Assembly: GCA_026129915.1 (NCBI GenBank)
Contig: JAHCHD010000013.1
Coordinates: 1 to 52,789, forward strand
Direction: 5' to 3'
DNA length: 52,789 bases
DNA from: Bryobacterales bacterium
GTDB taxonomy: Bacteria; Acidobacteriota; Terriglobia; Bryobacterales; Bryobacteraceae
Shown: positions 11,061 through 19,560 of the stretch, piece after piece
Position numbering within the stretch: the stretch's first letter is position 1
Layout of the letters: each line of letters starts with the position of its first letter
The notes under the pieces: generated by a model
The model's input: the letters and a program-made list of their open reading frames with translations, nothing else
What the model was told of the DNA's origin: nothing
The model's database searches: none
Translations under genes and position numbers: made by a program

Positions 11061-13118
11061 ATGGACATGGCGGAATCAGAAAATCAGCGGATTGTGGTGG
11101 TAGGCGGCGGATTCGCAGGGGTTACCTTGGCGCAAAGGCTCGAACGGCAATTGGCAAAGACCGTCGAGATTGTAGTGATCAGCGCAGAGAACCACATGGT
11201 CTTCACGCCTATGCTGCCGGAAGTGGCCGCGCGCACTGTCAATCCGCTGCACATTGTCGTCACCGGCAGAGAGATGACGCGGCGTACCCGGTGGATGAAG
11301 GCCAAAGTCACTCACATCCACAGTGAACACAACGAGGTGGTCTACGAAGACGATCGAGGGGAATCGCACCGGCTCAGCTATACACATCTCGTGATCGCCT
11401 GTGGCGCGGTGGTGAACCTTGACACCATTCCGGGCATGGCCGCTCATGCGATTCCGTTGAAGAGCATCGGCGATGCCCTTCAGTTGGGCAACGCCTTGAT
11501 TGGCCTTTGCGAGGCCGCTTCCATTGCGGACACTGCAGACCGGCAGCGCATCCTAAGCGTGGTGGTGGTGGGTGCTGGCTTCTCCGGCGTGGAGATTGCG
11601 GGCAATATTGCGGACCTCATTGAGCGTGTGAAGTATTACTATCCCTTGCTGCGCGAAATGCAACCTCGCATTAGTCTGCTGCAGCGCGGCAAGCGGGTGC
11701 TGCCGGAGCTTGCCTACGAGAGCCTTTCCGAGTTCGCCTACGCGAAGCTTCGGGAACGCGGGGTGGAAGTGCTGCTGGGTACAACCGCGCGCGAGGTGAC
11801 GGCGGAACGTGTGATCCTGGGCAACGGGGAGTCTATTCCCGCCGGACTCGTCGTTTGCACCATCGGCACGGCAACTAACCCTCTCATTGAAACGCTCAAT
11901 ATTCCGCTGGAGCAGAAACGCCAGCCCACTGATCCAGATATGCGGGTGAAGGGCTTGCGCAATGTCTGGGCCATTGGCGACTGCGCCATGGTGCCCAATG
12001 CCAAGACCGGCGAGAAATCCCCGCCTACCGCGCAGTTTGCACTGCGGCAGGCTGTGCAGTTGGCCGCAAATTTGCGGAACGAACTGGCGGGCAAGCCCAC
12101 CCAGCCTTTCTCATTTCAGCCGTTGGGCCTGATGGCTGCCATCGGGCACCGCAATGCCGTTGCGGAGGTAATGGGGATGCGGATCTCCGGCTTGCCCGCC
12201 TGGTTCCTCTGGCGCGGCGTTTACCTCTCAAAAATGCCGAGTCTGGTTCGAAAGTTCCAGGTGGCCGTAGACTGGGCGTGGGAATTGCTGTTCCCCCCGA
12301 ATTCCGTGGAACTCAGCGCGCAGAGCGAGCGCAAGACTGACCAGGCTCACTATGCCGCGGGTGACTACGTGTACCGGAAAGGCGACCCCGCCCAGCACCT
12401 CTTCCTGGTGCAGCGCGGGCGCGCTGCAATTTACCGGGATGAAGAGATGGGACCCCTTGGCACGCTGGAACCTGGCGACCATTTCGGAGAGGGCGCTTTG
12501 TTGGCTGATGGGGGCGAGGGGCGCCGCAGTGTGTCTGTCCGCGCCATCACCCCGCTCGACTTGCTGCGACTGGGAAGGGGCGATTTCCAGCGCCTGGCGG
12601 ACTCAATGACCGTTCTGCGCGAAGGGATGTCTCGCGAGTATCTGTTGCGGCGCGGCGCCACCACGGCCATGGAGATGCTCATGTCGCAGCCGGACCTCTT
12701 CGAGTTCCAGGTGAGCCGCTTTCTGCGCGCTGACCTCTGCGCGCTCGAAGAAGGCGTTTCGCTCGGCAAAGTGCTGGAGTTGCTTGGGGACAACTCGGCT
12801 GGCTTCAATATCGTCAACGCCGGTGGACAGGTAACCGGGTATGTCAGCCGCACGGAGGTCTACACCGCCATGCAGCGCCAACTGCCGCTCGATACGCCGG
12901 TGACGCGGTTCATGCTGCTCAATCCGCCACTGGCTACGCCCGATGACAACGCAATCGCTGCCACCCTGAAACTGCTGCGGCACGATATGGAACTGCTTCC
13001 TGTTGTTGATGACTTGAAGAATCGCAAACTCATCGGCACGGTTTGCCCTCTGGACGTGTTCAAGCACGTGTCTGGCGCGCAGCATCGGGAACCGGCGCCC
13101 TTGGGGAGCGCCGGTTGA
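11061..13118 (+). CDS. Type II NADH dehydrogenase fused to cNMP-binding and CBS domains
   Basis: A 685-residue three-part protein. Residues 1 to about 420 are a non-proton-pumping NADH:quinone oxidoreductase (NDH-2). The FAD Rossmann motif is VVVGGGFAG (12-20), the NAD motif is VVVGAGFSGVE (about 167-177), and NVWAIGDCAMVP is the second FAD contact. Residues about 428-530 form a cyclic-nucleotide-binding barrel (YRKGDPAQHLFLVQRG, then PGDHFGEGALL). Residues about 546-670 resemble a CBS pair (VTGYVSRTEVY, then ELLPVVDD). The usual NDH-2 is near 430 residues, so the extra 260 are probably regulatory. The start at 11061 is chosen for homology; a GTG at 11004 lacks a ribosome site. It converges with the next gene. 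Confidence 0.88.
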   Translation: MDMAESENQRIVVVGGGFAGVTLAQRLERQLAKTVEIVVISAENHMVFTPMLPEVAARTVNPLHIVVTGREMTRRTRWMKAKVTHIHSEHNEVVYEDDRGESHRLSYTHLVIACGAVVNLDTIPGMAAHAIPLKSIGDALQLGNALIGLCEAASIADTADRQRILSVVVVGAGFSGVEIAGNIADLIERVKYYYPLLREMQPRISLLQRGKRVLPELAYESLSEFAYAKLRERGVEVLLGTTAREVTAERVILGNGESIPAGLVVCTIGTATNPLIETLNIPLEQKRQPTDPDMRVKGLRNVWAIGDCAMVPNAKTGEKSPPTAQFALRQAVQLAANLRNELAGKPTQPFSFQPLGLMAAIGHRNAVAEVMGMRISGLPAWFLWRGVYLSKMPSLVRKFQVAVDWAWELLFPPNSVELSAQSERKTDQAHYAAGDYVYRKGDPAQHLFLVQRGRAAIYRDEEMGPLGTLEPGDHFGEGALLADGGEGRRSVSVRAITPLDLLRLGRGDFQRLADSMTVLREGMSREYLLRRGATTAMEMLMSQPDLFEFQVSRFLRADLCALEEGVSLGKVLELLGDNSAGFNIVNAGGQVTGYVSRTEVYTAMQRQLPLDTPVTRFMLLNPPLATPDDNAIAATLKLLRHDMELLPVVDDLKNRKLIGTVCPLDVFKHVSGAQHREPAPLGSAG

Positions 13119-13124
13119 CGTCCG

Positions 13125-13508
13125 CTAGGTGGCGGCGCCCGCTTGCCGGGCCTTCCGGGCCTGAATGAAACTGCGCACCGCGGCTGCCACGAACACGACA
13201 AGCACCACAGCCATTACCGCTCGGGAAACCGCCGCGGCCGGGCGGGCTACTTCGCCTCCGGAAAGCAGGCTGATGGTCTGCGGGATGCCCTGTATGCTTC
13301 CCAGCAATCCCAACAAACCAAGCAGTGCGGCAATGTGCATAAAGGTCTTGGTGCGCGCCGGGTTCTTGGCGAGTTGCCCACAAGCGACCAGCAAGATTCC
13401 GAATACCGAGGGGATGAATGCGGTGAAGCTGGACGTGCCGCTTGCAAAGTAAGCCACGGCGCCCAGAATGATCAAGACGGTGCCGGTGACTACGGTGAAG
13501 TTCTGCAT
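13125..13508 (-). CDS. Small four-helix membrane protein, unknown function
   Basis: A 127-residue protein with four hydrophobic segments, roughly residues 7-23, 30-45, 56-72 and 92-112. It ends in a basic, alanine-rich cytosolic tail (FIQARKARQAG). No catalytic motif or lipobox is seen and the family is not recognised. The start at 13508 has GGAAAGGATTC nearby upstream. It converges with the NADH dehydrogenase fusion with only 6 bp between stops, so the two are not cotranscribed. Consistent hydrophobicity supports it as a real gene. Confidence 0.65.
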   Translation of the reverse strand: MQNFTVVTGTVLIILGAVAYFASGTSSFTAFIPSVFGILLVACGQLAKNPARTKTFMHIAALLGLLGLLGSIQGIPQTISLLSGGEVARPAAAVSRAVMAVVLVVFVAAAVRSFIQARKARQAGAAT

Positions 13509-13739
13509 GATGAATCCTTTCCCTGGTTAGGATGCCGCGGATGGCGTTGGCGATGCGGCCCCATTTGGGCTCTGCCCCTGCTGCTCCCCGAATGGTTGAG
13601 CCCTGGTTGCTCACAAGGCATCCTGCTAGGACTCCCGGTACTACTGACGCTAAAATGAAAGTCAGTTCTCCACTCCTGTGCGGATCAATCCTTTGTTGGG
13701 GCGGGCCATCGCGCTGAAGCCCAATCGCGGAGGCTGGTC

Positions 13740-15689
13740 ATGCATGGAGATGTTGAAGCAAGCATTAGCAAGATGACCAGTTCCCGAATCTGCCTGTGGG
13801 TATGCCTCCTGTTTCCGTTTGCGGCCCCTGCCGTCGTGGATATGCACCCGCGCTTGGGTATCACTCCGGAAAAGCGGGCATCGCTGCAAGCGGCCATCCG
13901 CAATGCGGATGATCCGCGGCATGCCATCTTTCAGTTGCTGCGCGAGCGCGTTGACAAGCCGGACGGGTGGTGGAATCGCGAGGAGTCCAACTGGAACTAC
14001 GGACGTGCCTATCTGGCGACTTCCGCCGCATTCTTATATCAGCTCACCAACGAGCATCGGTACGCGCAACTGGCCTACGACTCGCTGCGCGCCATTTATG
14101 ACGACCCTGACCCGGATCGCCGCATGCCGCATAAAGGCTACGGCCTCTCGCGTGCCACAGTCGGGCTGGGGCTGGCATATACATGGGACTGGGCGCGCGA
14201 TGCTTACGACGCGGAGCAGCGGGATTGGCTGCACCAGCGCATCACAGAGGCTCTCGACGCTTGGCCTTCGTATCGTCACGCGAACCTCGAAACGGAGCAT
14301 CAGGGTTCTAACTGGGTAAGCGTTTGCCGCGGAGGTGAGCTGATTCTGTTGCTTTCCGCGGGCCAGGAGGCATCGCGCCCGGAACGTTATACCTTCCTGA
14401 AGCAAAGCCTCAGCAGCCACATGCGGAACTTCGATGAACTCGGCGTATCGCAGGAGGGAATCGGGTATACGGCCTACGGCGGCACCTTCCTGTTGCGTGC
14501 GTTGCTGGCCTTGCGGAACGTGGGCGACGATGCGCTGGAAGCGGAAGCCGCGCGCCACGCCTGGTGGAAGCAGGCAATGTACGCCGGGTCGTTTTCGAAT
14601 ATCGCCGATCGTCCGGTGCGGGGGTGGCTGATGTCCGGCGTGAGTGGACCGGCCATCGGGGATGAGGGCTGGGCCAGCCTCTTGTTTGGCTTCGTACCGC
14701 AACCGGACCTGCCGTACTTCCTGTGGTGGTACAACCGCCACATGGGGCCAGCTTCGCCGGGTCCACCGGAGTCGCGATTTGATCCGCATCGCGACGGCCA
14801 GGTGTGGGCGATGCTGCTCTATCCCTCTGATTCCCAGGAGCGCGACCCCACTCGCGTCTTCCCCACCGGCGTGCGCGGCGAAGCAGGACAGGTGCTGCTG
14901 CGCAATCGCTGGCGCAACCAGGGCGATGTCCAGATATCGGTGCATGCAGACACCCGCCACCATTCCCATGCGTGGGACCAGCCCGAAACGTTCAGCGTCC
15001 ACGTACTGGCGCACGGCGAAACCTGGCTGGGTGGACCGGGTAAGGAGCGCGATCCCCAATACTTCACCACATTGTTGGTGGACGGCCGCCATGCCCGCGA
15101 CAAGGCGGGCGTAGCCGATAGCGGCATCTTGAAGAGCGCGGAGTTCTTTCCCGACGGAGCGCTGGTGGTGGTGGATGGAGGGGAGCAGTACCGGCAGTTG
15201 GGCGTGACGTCCGCTGAGCGTCAGGTGCTGGTGCATTTCCATCCCGACAGTGACGACCTGCTATTGAGCACGCTCGACCGCATCCAGAGCGAAGAGTCCC
15301 ATACCTATACCTGGCAAGCCAACCTAGGGGTCCCTGGGGAAACGCGCCAGGTTGTACGCGACCGCCGTTTCCGCCCGGTGCTGAACCAGCCATTCATCTT
15401 TATGGGCGGCGGCTGGCCGGTGTGTAGCGTGGTTGGCGAACTGCCAGACGCTGCCCAAAGCCCTGACCTGCGCCTGCGTTATGGTGACCCCATCCGCATC
15501 CAGCGCACAGGCACCAGCGCGGAACTCTGGGTGCAACTCACCTGGCGCTGCGTGGGTGGCGCCACCGACAGCCGCGGCGCAGTGGTGGAATCCCCGCACT
15601 TGGATGCCAAAGTGTCCCGCGATGAGAACGGCAACCTGCTGCTGCAGCGTGGCCGCGGGGAACCCCAGGCATTGCCGCCAGTGCAGTGA
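13740..15689 (+). CDS. Secreted heparinase II/III-like polysaccharide lyase
   Basis: A 649-residue protein. A signal peptide (SSRICLWVCLLFPFAAPAVV) is followed by an alpha-helical toroid region with W- and Y-rich segments (WWNREESNWNYGRAYL, then LGLAYTWDWA, then HQGSNWVSVCRGG). A beta-rich C-terminal half includes the HHSHAWDQPETFSVHVLAHGE block typical of heparinase II/III-like lyases. Such enzymes cut uronate-containing polysaccharides by beta-elimination; the substrate here is not known. The ATG at 13740 is supported by GGAGG six bases upstream; an ATG at 13773 would give a shorter signal peptide. A sulfatase 1 kb away suggests sulfated or uronic glycans, which is inference. Confidence 0.75.
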   Translation: MHGDVEASISKMTSSRICLWVCLLFPFAAPAVVDMHPRLGITPEKRASLQAAIRNADDPRHAIFQLLRERVDKPDGWWNREESNWNYGRAYLATSAAFLYQLTNEHRYAQLAYDSLRAIYDDPDPDRRMPHKGYGLSRATVGLGLAYTWDWARDAYDAEQRDWLHQRITEALDAWPSYRHANLETEHQGSNWVSVCRGGELILLLSAGQEASRPERYTFLKQSLSSHMRNFDELGVSQEGIGYTAYGGTFLLRALLALRNVGDDALEAEAARHAWWKQAMYAGSFSNIADRPVRGWLMSGVSGPAIGDEGWASLLFGFVPQPDLPYFLWWYNRHMGPASPGPPESRFDPHRDGQVWAMLLYPSDSQERDPTRVFPTGVRGEAGQVLLRNRWRNQGDVQISVHADTRHHSHAWDQPETFSVHVLAHGETWLGGPGKERDPQYFTTLLVDGRHARDKAGVADSGILKSAEFFPDGALVVVDGGEQYRQLGVTSAERQVLVHFHPDSDDLLLSTLDRIQSEESHTYTWQANLGVPGETRQVVRDRRFRPVLNQPFIFMGGGWPVCSVVGELPDAAQSPDLRLRYGDPIRIQRTGTSAELWVQLTWRCVGGATDSRGAVVESPHLDAKVSRDENGNLLLQRGRGEPQALPPVQ

Positions 15690-15722
15690 ATCCCATCCAT
15701 GCCGCGATCCGGTTCGGGCGGT

Positions 15723-16430
15723 TCACCTTGAATCGAAGGGGCTGAACTCAACCGCTATCGCGTACACAGTAGGCGCCAGGGGCCGCATGGCGGGATGGGC
15801 TGACGAAAATTCCCGGTCCCCAGTAACTTGACGCAGCCACGCGTGGTGTTGGGGAGAGCTGATTGTAGGCGTTAGGTGCAGCCTTACCGAACCCATTTCG
15901 GACTGCAAGCTGCCAAGAACGCCGCCTTGCCAAGACGCGACTGCGCCTTCATAGTCGTACGCGAAACCGTGCAGCCGAAACGGCCTGCGGTTGAGTTTTT
16001 CAAGGTCACTGAGACTGGTGCCAAGGGAGATTCCTTCACGTGTGCTCCATCGGCAAGGTGCATCGCGGCGTTGTAGGTAACACACCAGAATTCGCATTTG
16101 CACTGAGCCGCCGTACCGCTTCGACGTCATCACTGCCAGTGCCTTGCTTGGATCTTGCGGGTACACCACGAAGCCCGGCTCCGTGAGGCCTTCCCCTACC
16201 TCGATCGCCGACTCCACCACCGCTTCGTTGCCCAGCAACGCCCGCAAGGCACTCACAGAGCTGCCCGCGTGCACCGGACCCACGCGCTGACCGGGAACAA
16301 TGAGCCAATCGTGGGATTGCGCCATCCCTTCCTGCACATGCACTGCCTGCACAAGGACAACGAGGATAGCGGACAGATGTGTAAACTTTTGCAGCCAGCA
16401 AAACGGTGCGCTGTTGGTTGAGGTCCACAT
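15723..16430 (-). CDS. Hypothetical exported protein
   Basis: A 235-residue protein of unknown function. A hydrophobic stretch (THLSAILVVLVQAVHV) ending at EGMAQS looks like a signal peptide. The mature part starts LIVPGQRVGPVHAG and contains REGISLGTSLSDLEKLNRRPF and LHGFAYDYEGAVASWQGG. These segments recur, as I recall, in uncharacterised exported proteins that begin with a G-x-R-V-G-P-I pattern; no enzyme motif is visible. The start codon is uncertain because no clear ribosome site precedes 16430. It diverges from the DUF1328 miniprotein. Confidence 0.6.
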   Translation of the reverse strand: MWTSTNSAPFCWLQKFTHLSAILVVLVQAVHVQEGMAQSHDWLIVPGQRVGPVHAGSSVSALRALLGNEAVVESAIEVGEGLTEPGFVVYPQDPSKALAVMTSKRYGGSVQMRILVCYLQRRDAPCRWSTREGISLGTSLSDLEKLNRRPFRLHGFAYDYEGAVASWQGGVLGSLQSEMGSVRLHLTPTISSPQHHAWLRQVTGDREFSSAHPAMRPLAPTVYAIAVEFSPFDSR

Positions 16431-16486
16431 AGCAGGTCAGACAACAAAACGCTGTCTGCACCCACACTACCAGAGGAGACAAAACT

Positions 16487-16654
16487 ATGCTGGGCTGGGC
16501 ACTTACGTTCTTAATCTTTGCGATTATCGCCGCCGTACTGGGATTCGGGGGCATTGCCGCGGTCTCGGTGGATATCGCACGCGTTCTGTTCATCGTGTTC
16601 TTGGTACTTGCTGTACTGAGCTTCGTGTTTCGAGGCGCCCGGAGCATCACCTAG
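16487..16654 (+). CDS. DUF1328/YtjA-like membrane miniprotein
   Basis: A 55-residue protein reading [20 protein letters not shown] and then [28 protein letters not shown], ending in RGARSIT. Two short transmembrane helices, the GFGGIA turn and the basic end match the DUF1328 (YtjA) family of small inner-membrane proteins, whose function is unknown. A strong AGAGGAGA site lies 7 bp upstream. It precedes the sulfatase by about 90 bp on the same strand and may share a transcript. It is too short for ordinary gene-length cutoffs. Confidence 0.85.
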   Translation: MLGWALTFLIFAIIAAVLGFGGIAAVSVDIARVLFIVFLVLAVLSFVFRGARSIT

Positions 16655-16745
16655 AGCCAGCCGGTTGGGGCACTCGAACCAGGTGTGGCGGAGCCAAGGC
16701 TGGCCAATTTGGCGTCCTTCCGAGATATGCTCGTAAGGAACCATC

Positions 16746-18173
16746 ATGGAACGACGTCACTTCCTCCGCGCCTTTGCCGCGGCTCCGCTCACCCTGCATA
16801 CTCTTGCGCAGGAGACAAGGCCACCCAACATCATCTTCATCATGGCCGACGACCTCGGCTATGGGGACCTGGGCTGCTACGGGCAGAAACTCATCAAGAC
16901 ACCGCGCCTCGACCAGATGGCCGCTGAGGGCATCCGCTTCACGGATTTCTACGCTGGCGCCACCGTTTGTGCGCCATCGCGCTGCGTGCTGATGACGGGA
17001 AAGCATCACGGCCAATGTCAGGTGCGTGGGAACGCCACCACGGACATGACCGTGCAGAGTCTGCGTTCCCAGGATGTGACTGTTGCCGAAGTTGCGAAGA
17101 AGGCAGGCTACGGTACGGCGCTGATGGGCAAGTGGGGTTTGGGTGAGGCGGAGCATGAGGGTCACCCGCTGAAAAAGGGCTTCGACCGCTTCTACGGTTA
17201 CCTCAACCAGGTGCATGCCCACAACTACTACCCTGAGTTTCTCTGGCGCGACTACGACAAGGTGCCGCTGCGTAACAAAGTGAAGCTGGCGCCCCGCGCC
17301 GGCGGAGGATTCCATGGCGGCTATGCCATCGAACGCCTCGACTACACCCATGATCTGGTGGTGAGTGAAGCCCTGGAATGGGTGGACAATAACCACACGA
17401 AACCATTCTTTCTTTACCTGGCGTTGACGCTTCCCCACGCCAACAACGAAGCACCTGACCGCAACGGAGAACTGCATGGACAGGAGGTGCCGGAGTACGG
17501 CATCTATGAGGGCAACAACTTCGCTACAGAAGACTGGAAACTGGCCGACCGCGGGCAGGCCGCCATGGTTTCGCGCATGGACCGGGACATCGGTCGCCTG
17601 CTGGACCGCCTTAAGCAGCACGGCATCGACGAAAACACCCTGGTGATGTTCACCTCCGACAACGGGCCGCACCTTGAAGGCGGCAACGACGCGGTGCTGT
17701 TTAACCCGTCGGGACCACTGCGTGGCATGAAGCGCGACATGTACGAGGGCGGACTTCGCGTACCGATGATCGCGCGCTGGCCCGGCAAGATTGCACCGGG
17801 CCGGGTTTCTCACCACATCGGCTACTCCGGTGATCTGATGGCGACAGTGGCCGAACTTACCAGGAGCGCGCTGCCTCAGGGAACGCATTCGGTGAGCTTC
17901 CTTCCCGAACTGTTGGGCAACAGCAGCCGGCAGCGTAAGCACGATTATCTCTACTGGGAGTTCTACGAGCAGGGTTCTGCCCAGGCAGTGCGATACGGCA
18001 AGTGGAAAGGCGTACGCAAGCCCATGTTCAAGGGGCCGATTGAGCTTTACAACCTCGAAGGCGACCCAGGCGAGAAGTACAACATCGCCCGCAACCATCC
18101 GGAGATCGTACGGGAGATTGAAGCAATCATGGCCAAAGCCCATGTGCCGCACCCGAATTGGAAGGTGGGCTGA
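16746..18173 (+). CDS. Exported type I sulfatase (arylsulfatase A-like)
   Basis: A 475-residue hydrolase of sulfate esters. The N-terminus MERRHFLRAFAAAPLTLHTLA is a Tat-like signal (RRHFLRA). NIIFIMADDLGYGDLGCYG carries the calcium ligands Asp35 and Asp36. The sulfatase signature CAPSR follows at Cys75, the residue converted to formylglycine by a separate maturase. LMGKWGLGE and TLVMFTSDNGPH supply further active-site Lys and Asp/Asn residues. The natural substrate is probably a sulfated polysaccharide or peptide, to judge from the nearby lyase-like gene. No maturase is in the window. The start at 16746 is set by the Tat motif. Confidence 0.92.
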   Translation: MERRHFLRAFAAAPLTLHTLAQETRPPNIIFIMADDLGYGDLGCYGQKLIKTPRLDQMAAEGIRFTDFYAGATVCAPSRCVLMTGKHHGQCQVRGNATTDMTVQSLRSQDVTVAEVAKKAGYGTALMGKWGLGEAEHEGHPLKKGFDRFYGYLNQVHAHNYYPEFLWRDYDKVPLRNKVKLAPRAGGGFHGGYAIERLDYTHDLVVSEALEWVDNNHTKPFFLYLALTLPHANNEAPDRNGELHGQEVPEYGIYEGNNFATEDWKLADRGQAAMVSRMDRDIGRLLDRLKQHGIDENTLVMFTSDNGPHLEGGNDAVLFNPSGPLRGMKRDMYEGGLRVPMIARWPGKIAPGRVSHHIGYSGDLMATVAELTRSALPQGTHSVSFLPELLGNSSRQRKHDYLYWEFYEQGSAQAVRYGKWKGVRKPMFKGPIELYNLEGDPGEKYNIARNHPEIVREIEAIMAKAHVPHPNWKVG

Positions 18174-18465
18174 ACCGGGCAGGAGTGTGTCAAACGCGGA
18201 TCGCCTGACGGGCATCCACGAGGTCTGGCCAAGTGATTGCCGGGAAAGCACTGCCCGCAGCACCAGGGTGAAACGGCGGCGACGCGCCGATGGGATGCGT
18301 GCTGAGCGCGACGTGGTTGTCTGTACGCATTGAAAGTTTTTCTTTGACGGGACAGTACGGACATACGCTGTAAATGTTTGTGGCGTAAAGGGTTGCGGCG
18401 AATTGCGGGTACGGACAGCGCGTGATGTTTGTCCGTACAATACGGACAAACTCTGCGGGGAGGAG
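18174..18465 (+). promoter_or_regulatory. Noncoding stretch with an array of TACGGACA words
   Basis: No gene is supported here. The word TACGGACA or its complement occurs at 18318-18325 (one mismatch), 18356-18363, 18410-18417, and twice in a perfect 11-3-11 palindrome at 18427-18451 (GTTTGTCCGTA and its complement around CAA). Just after it a strong GGGGAGGAG site precedes an ATG at 18466 whose frame stops after ten codons. This looks like an operator region left in front of a decayed gene. Confidence 0.45.
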
Positions 18466-18710
18466 TATGGATAGGAGCCGGTTTTACGAAACGAACTAGA
18501 GCGGGAGAAGCGGCGGCGGGAGTGAGGACACGGAGGGAAATGGGACCTGTGGCGTTTCCCGGTATCTGGAATTCCGCTGTACCGGCAGGGCGGCGACAGT
18601 TTCGCAGGCAACGGGGTTGCGGACTTCGCGGACTTAATCATCAGTGAGGGTTGCGAACTGGAATCGTAGCCAGTGAGGACGAAGTATTTTCGTAACCGCG
18701 GATGGATGTG
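18466..18710 (+). pseudogene. Decayed small reading frame after the TACGGACA array
   Basis: From the ATG at 18466 the sequence reads MDRSRFYETN and then stops. A +1 shift continues LEREKRRRE before another stop, giving an arginine- and glutamate-rich helix. This pattern fits a gene broken by small deletions, but I do not recognise the family and the rest up to 18710 shows no convincing frame. Confidence 0.3.
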
Positions 18711-18836
18711 TGCCGGCATGCGAGTTCTCCCCCAAGGCGCAGCAACGTGCAGCGCTTTCCTTTCGCAAGAAGTCTAGCGGGGAGGCGGGCTGGAGTCTGC
18801 GACTGTGCGGTGTAAGTGATTCGATAGATGAGGGAT
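18711..18836 (+). repeat. 126-bp direct repeat, copy A
   Basis: Starts TGCCGGCATGCGAGTTCTCC and ends near AGGGAT. A second copy in the same orientation lies at 21665-21790, with about a dozen mismatches. It overlaps the end of an IS66-like orfA remnant. It may be an IS end or a dispersed nonautonomous element. Confidence 0.75.
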
Positions 18837-19052
18837 AGTTTTTGCAGCTCGATGTGACTCGGCGAGAGGAACGTCGAATTGGGACGGGCGATTCCTGCCG
18901 TTTCTCTTGATGCGCTTCCCCAAGGTCCAAAGATAGTAGTCGAATGTGGAAACCGAAATGCCGGCTCGGGCAGCAAACTCTCTCCGCGTCAGCCCGCTGC
19001 TGCCGTAGCGCAGCACCAACTGTTCAGCAATCCAAAGGAAAGTTCTTATCAA
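18774..19052 (-). pseudogene. IS66-type orfA (TnpA) remnant
   Basis: A 92-residue frame that includes EQLVLRYGSSGLTRREFAARAG and then ISVSTFDYYL. This is the helix-turn-helix segment of IS66-family accessory protein TnpA. The C-terminal half runs into the 126-bp repeat and loses similarity, and no tnpB or tnpC follows. It is a leftover of an insertion sequence at the left edge of the glycan region. Confidence 0.55.
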
Positions 19053-19087
19053 TCATTCCCTCAGATCAACACCAATCCGGAGTTGCT

Positions 19088-19417
19088 TTAAGAATGCGGT
19101 TGCCCGGACGGATCCAGTTGAAGACCTTCGCGGAGAGTTCGGTCACGGTGCTGGTTGGCATAGACAAGCGTCGGGCGAGCCGGTGCTTGCTCGATGCCGA
19201 GATGCCGCAACTTGCCTTCGGCGGCGCGCAGTCCCTCTTCGATCTCACGCAGACCCTTGGAATGGCCAAAGTGGCAGAAGAGCATGGCGGCGAACGGGTC
19301 CCACCAGACGAAGCGGCGCGGATGGCGCTCGCCACGCTGCTCATCGACGGCACGTTTGAACAAGAGCCTTGGCACGCGCTTTAGCATCTGGCGGAAAATG
19401 CTAGATGCTCGATTCAT
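19088..19417 (-). pseudogene. IS4-family (DUF4372-type) transposase, N-terminal fragment
   Basis: From the ATG at 19417 the frame reads MNRASSIFRQMLKRVPRLLF, then a WWDPFAAMLFCHFGHSKGLRE block, then AEGKLRHLGIEQAPARPTLV and YANQHRD. That is the order of the conserved N-terminal domain of IS4-type transposases (xxxFxQLLxxxP, then RDLxxxL, then KLYHLG, then S/T-LxxANxxRD). The frame ends right after this domain; the DDE catalytic core is absent. A dead fragment beside the IS66-like remnant. Confidence 0.75.
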
Positions 19418-19560
19418 GGCGCTCCCCTCGGAGGGTGGAGTCGTTCTTGGGGAACTGATTCTCACCGTAGCAGACAAGCGCCTACCTTACGGGCAACTGG
19501 CCGCCGGAAGCTAATTTGGACACGAGTGGCAGATGATACGCGTATGCTACACTTTGCCAG

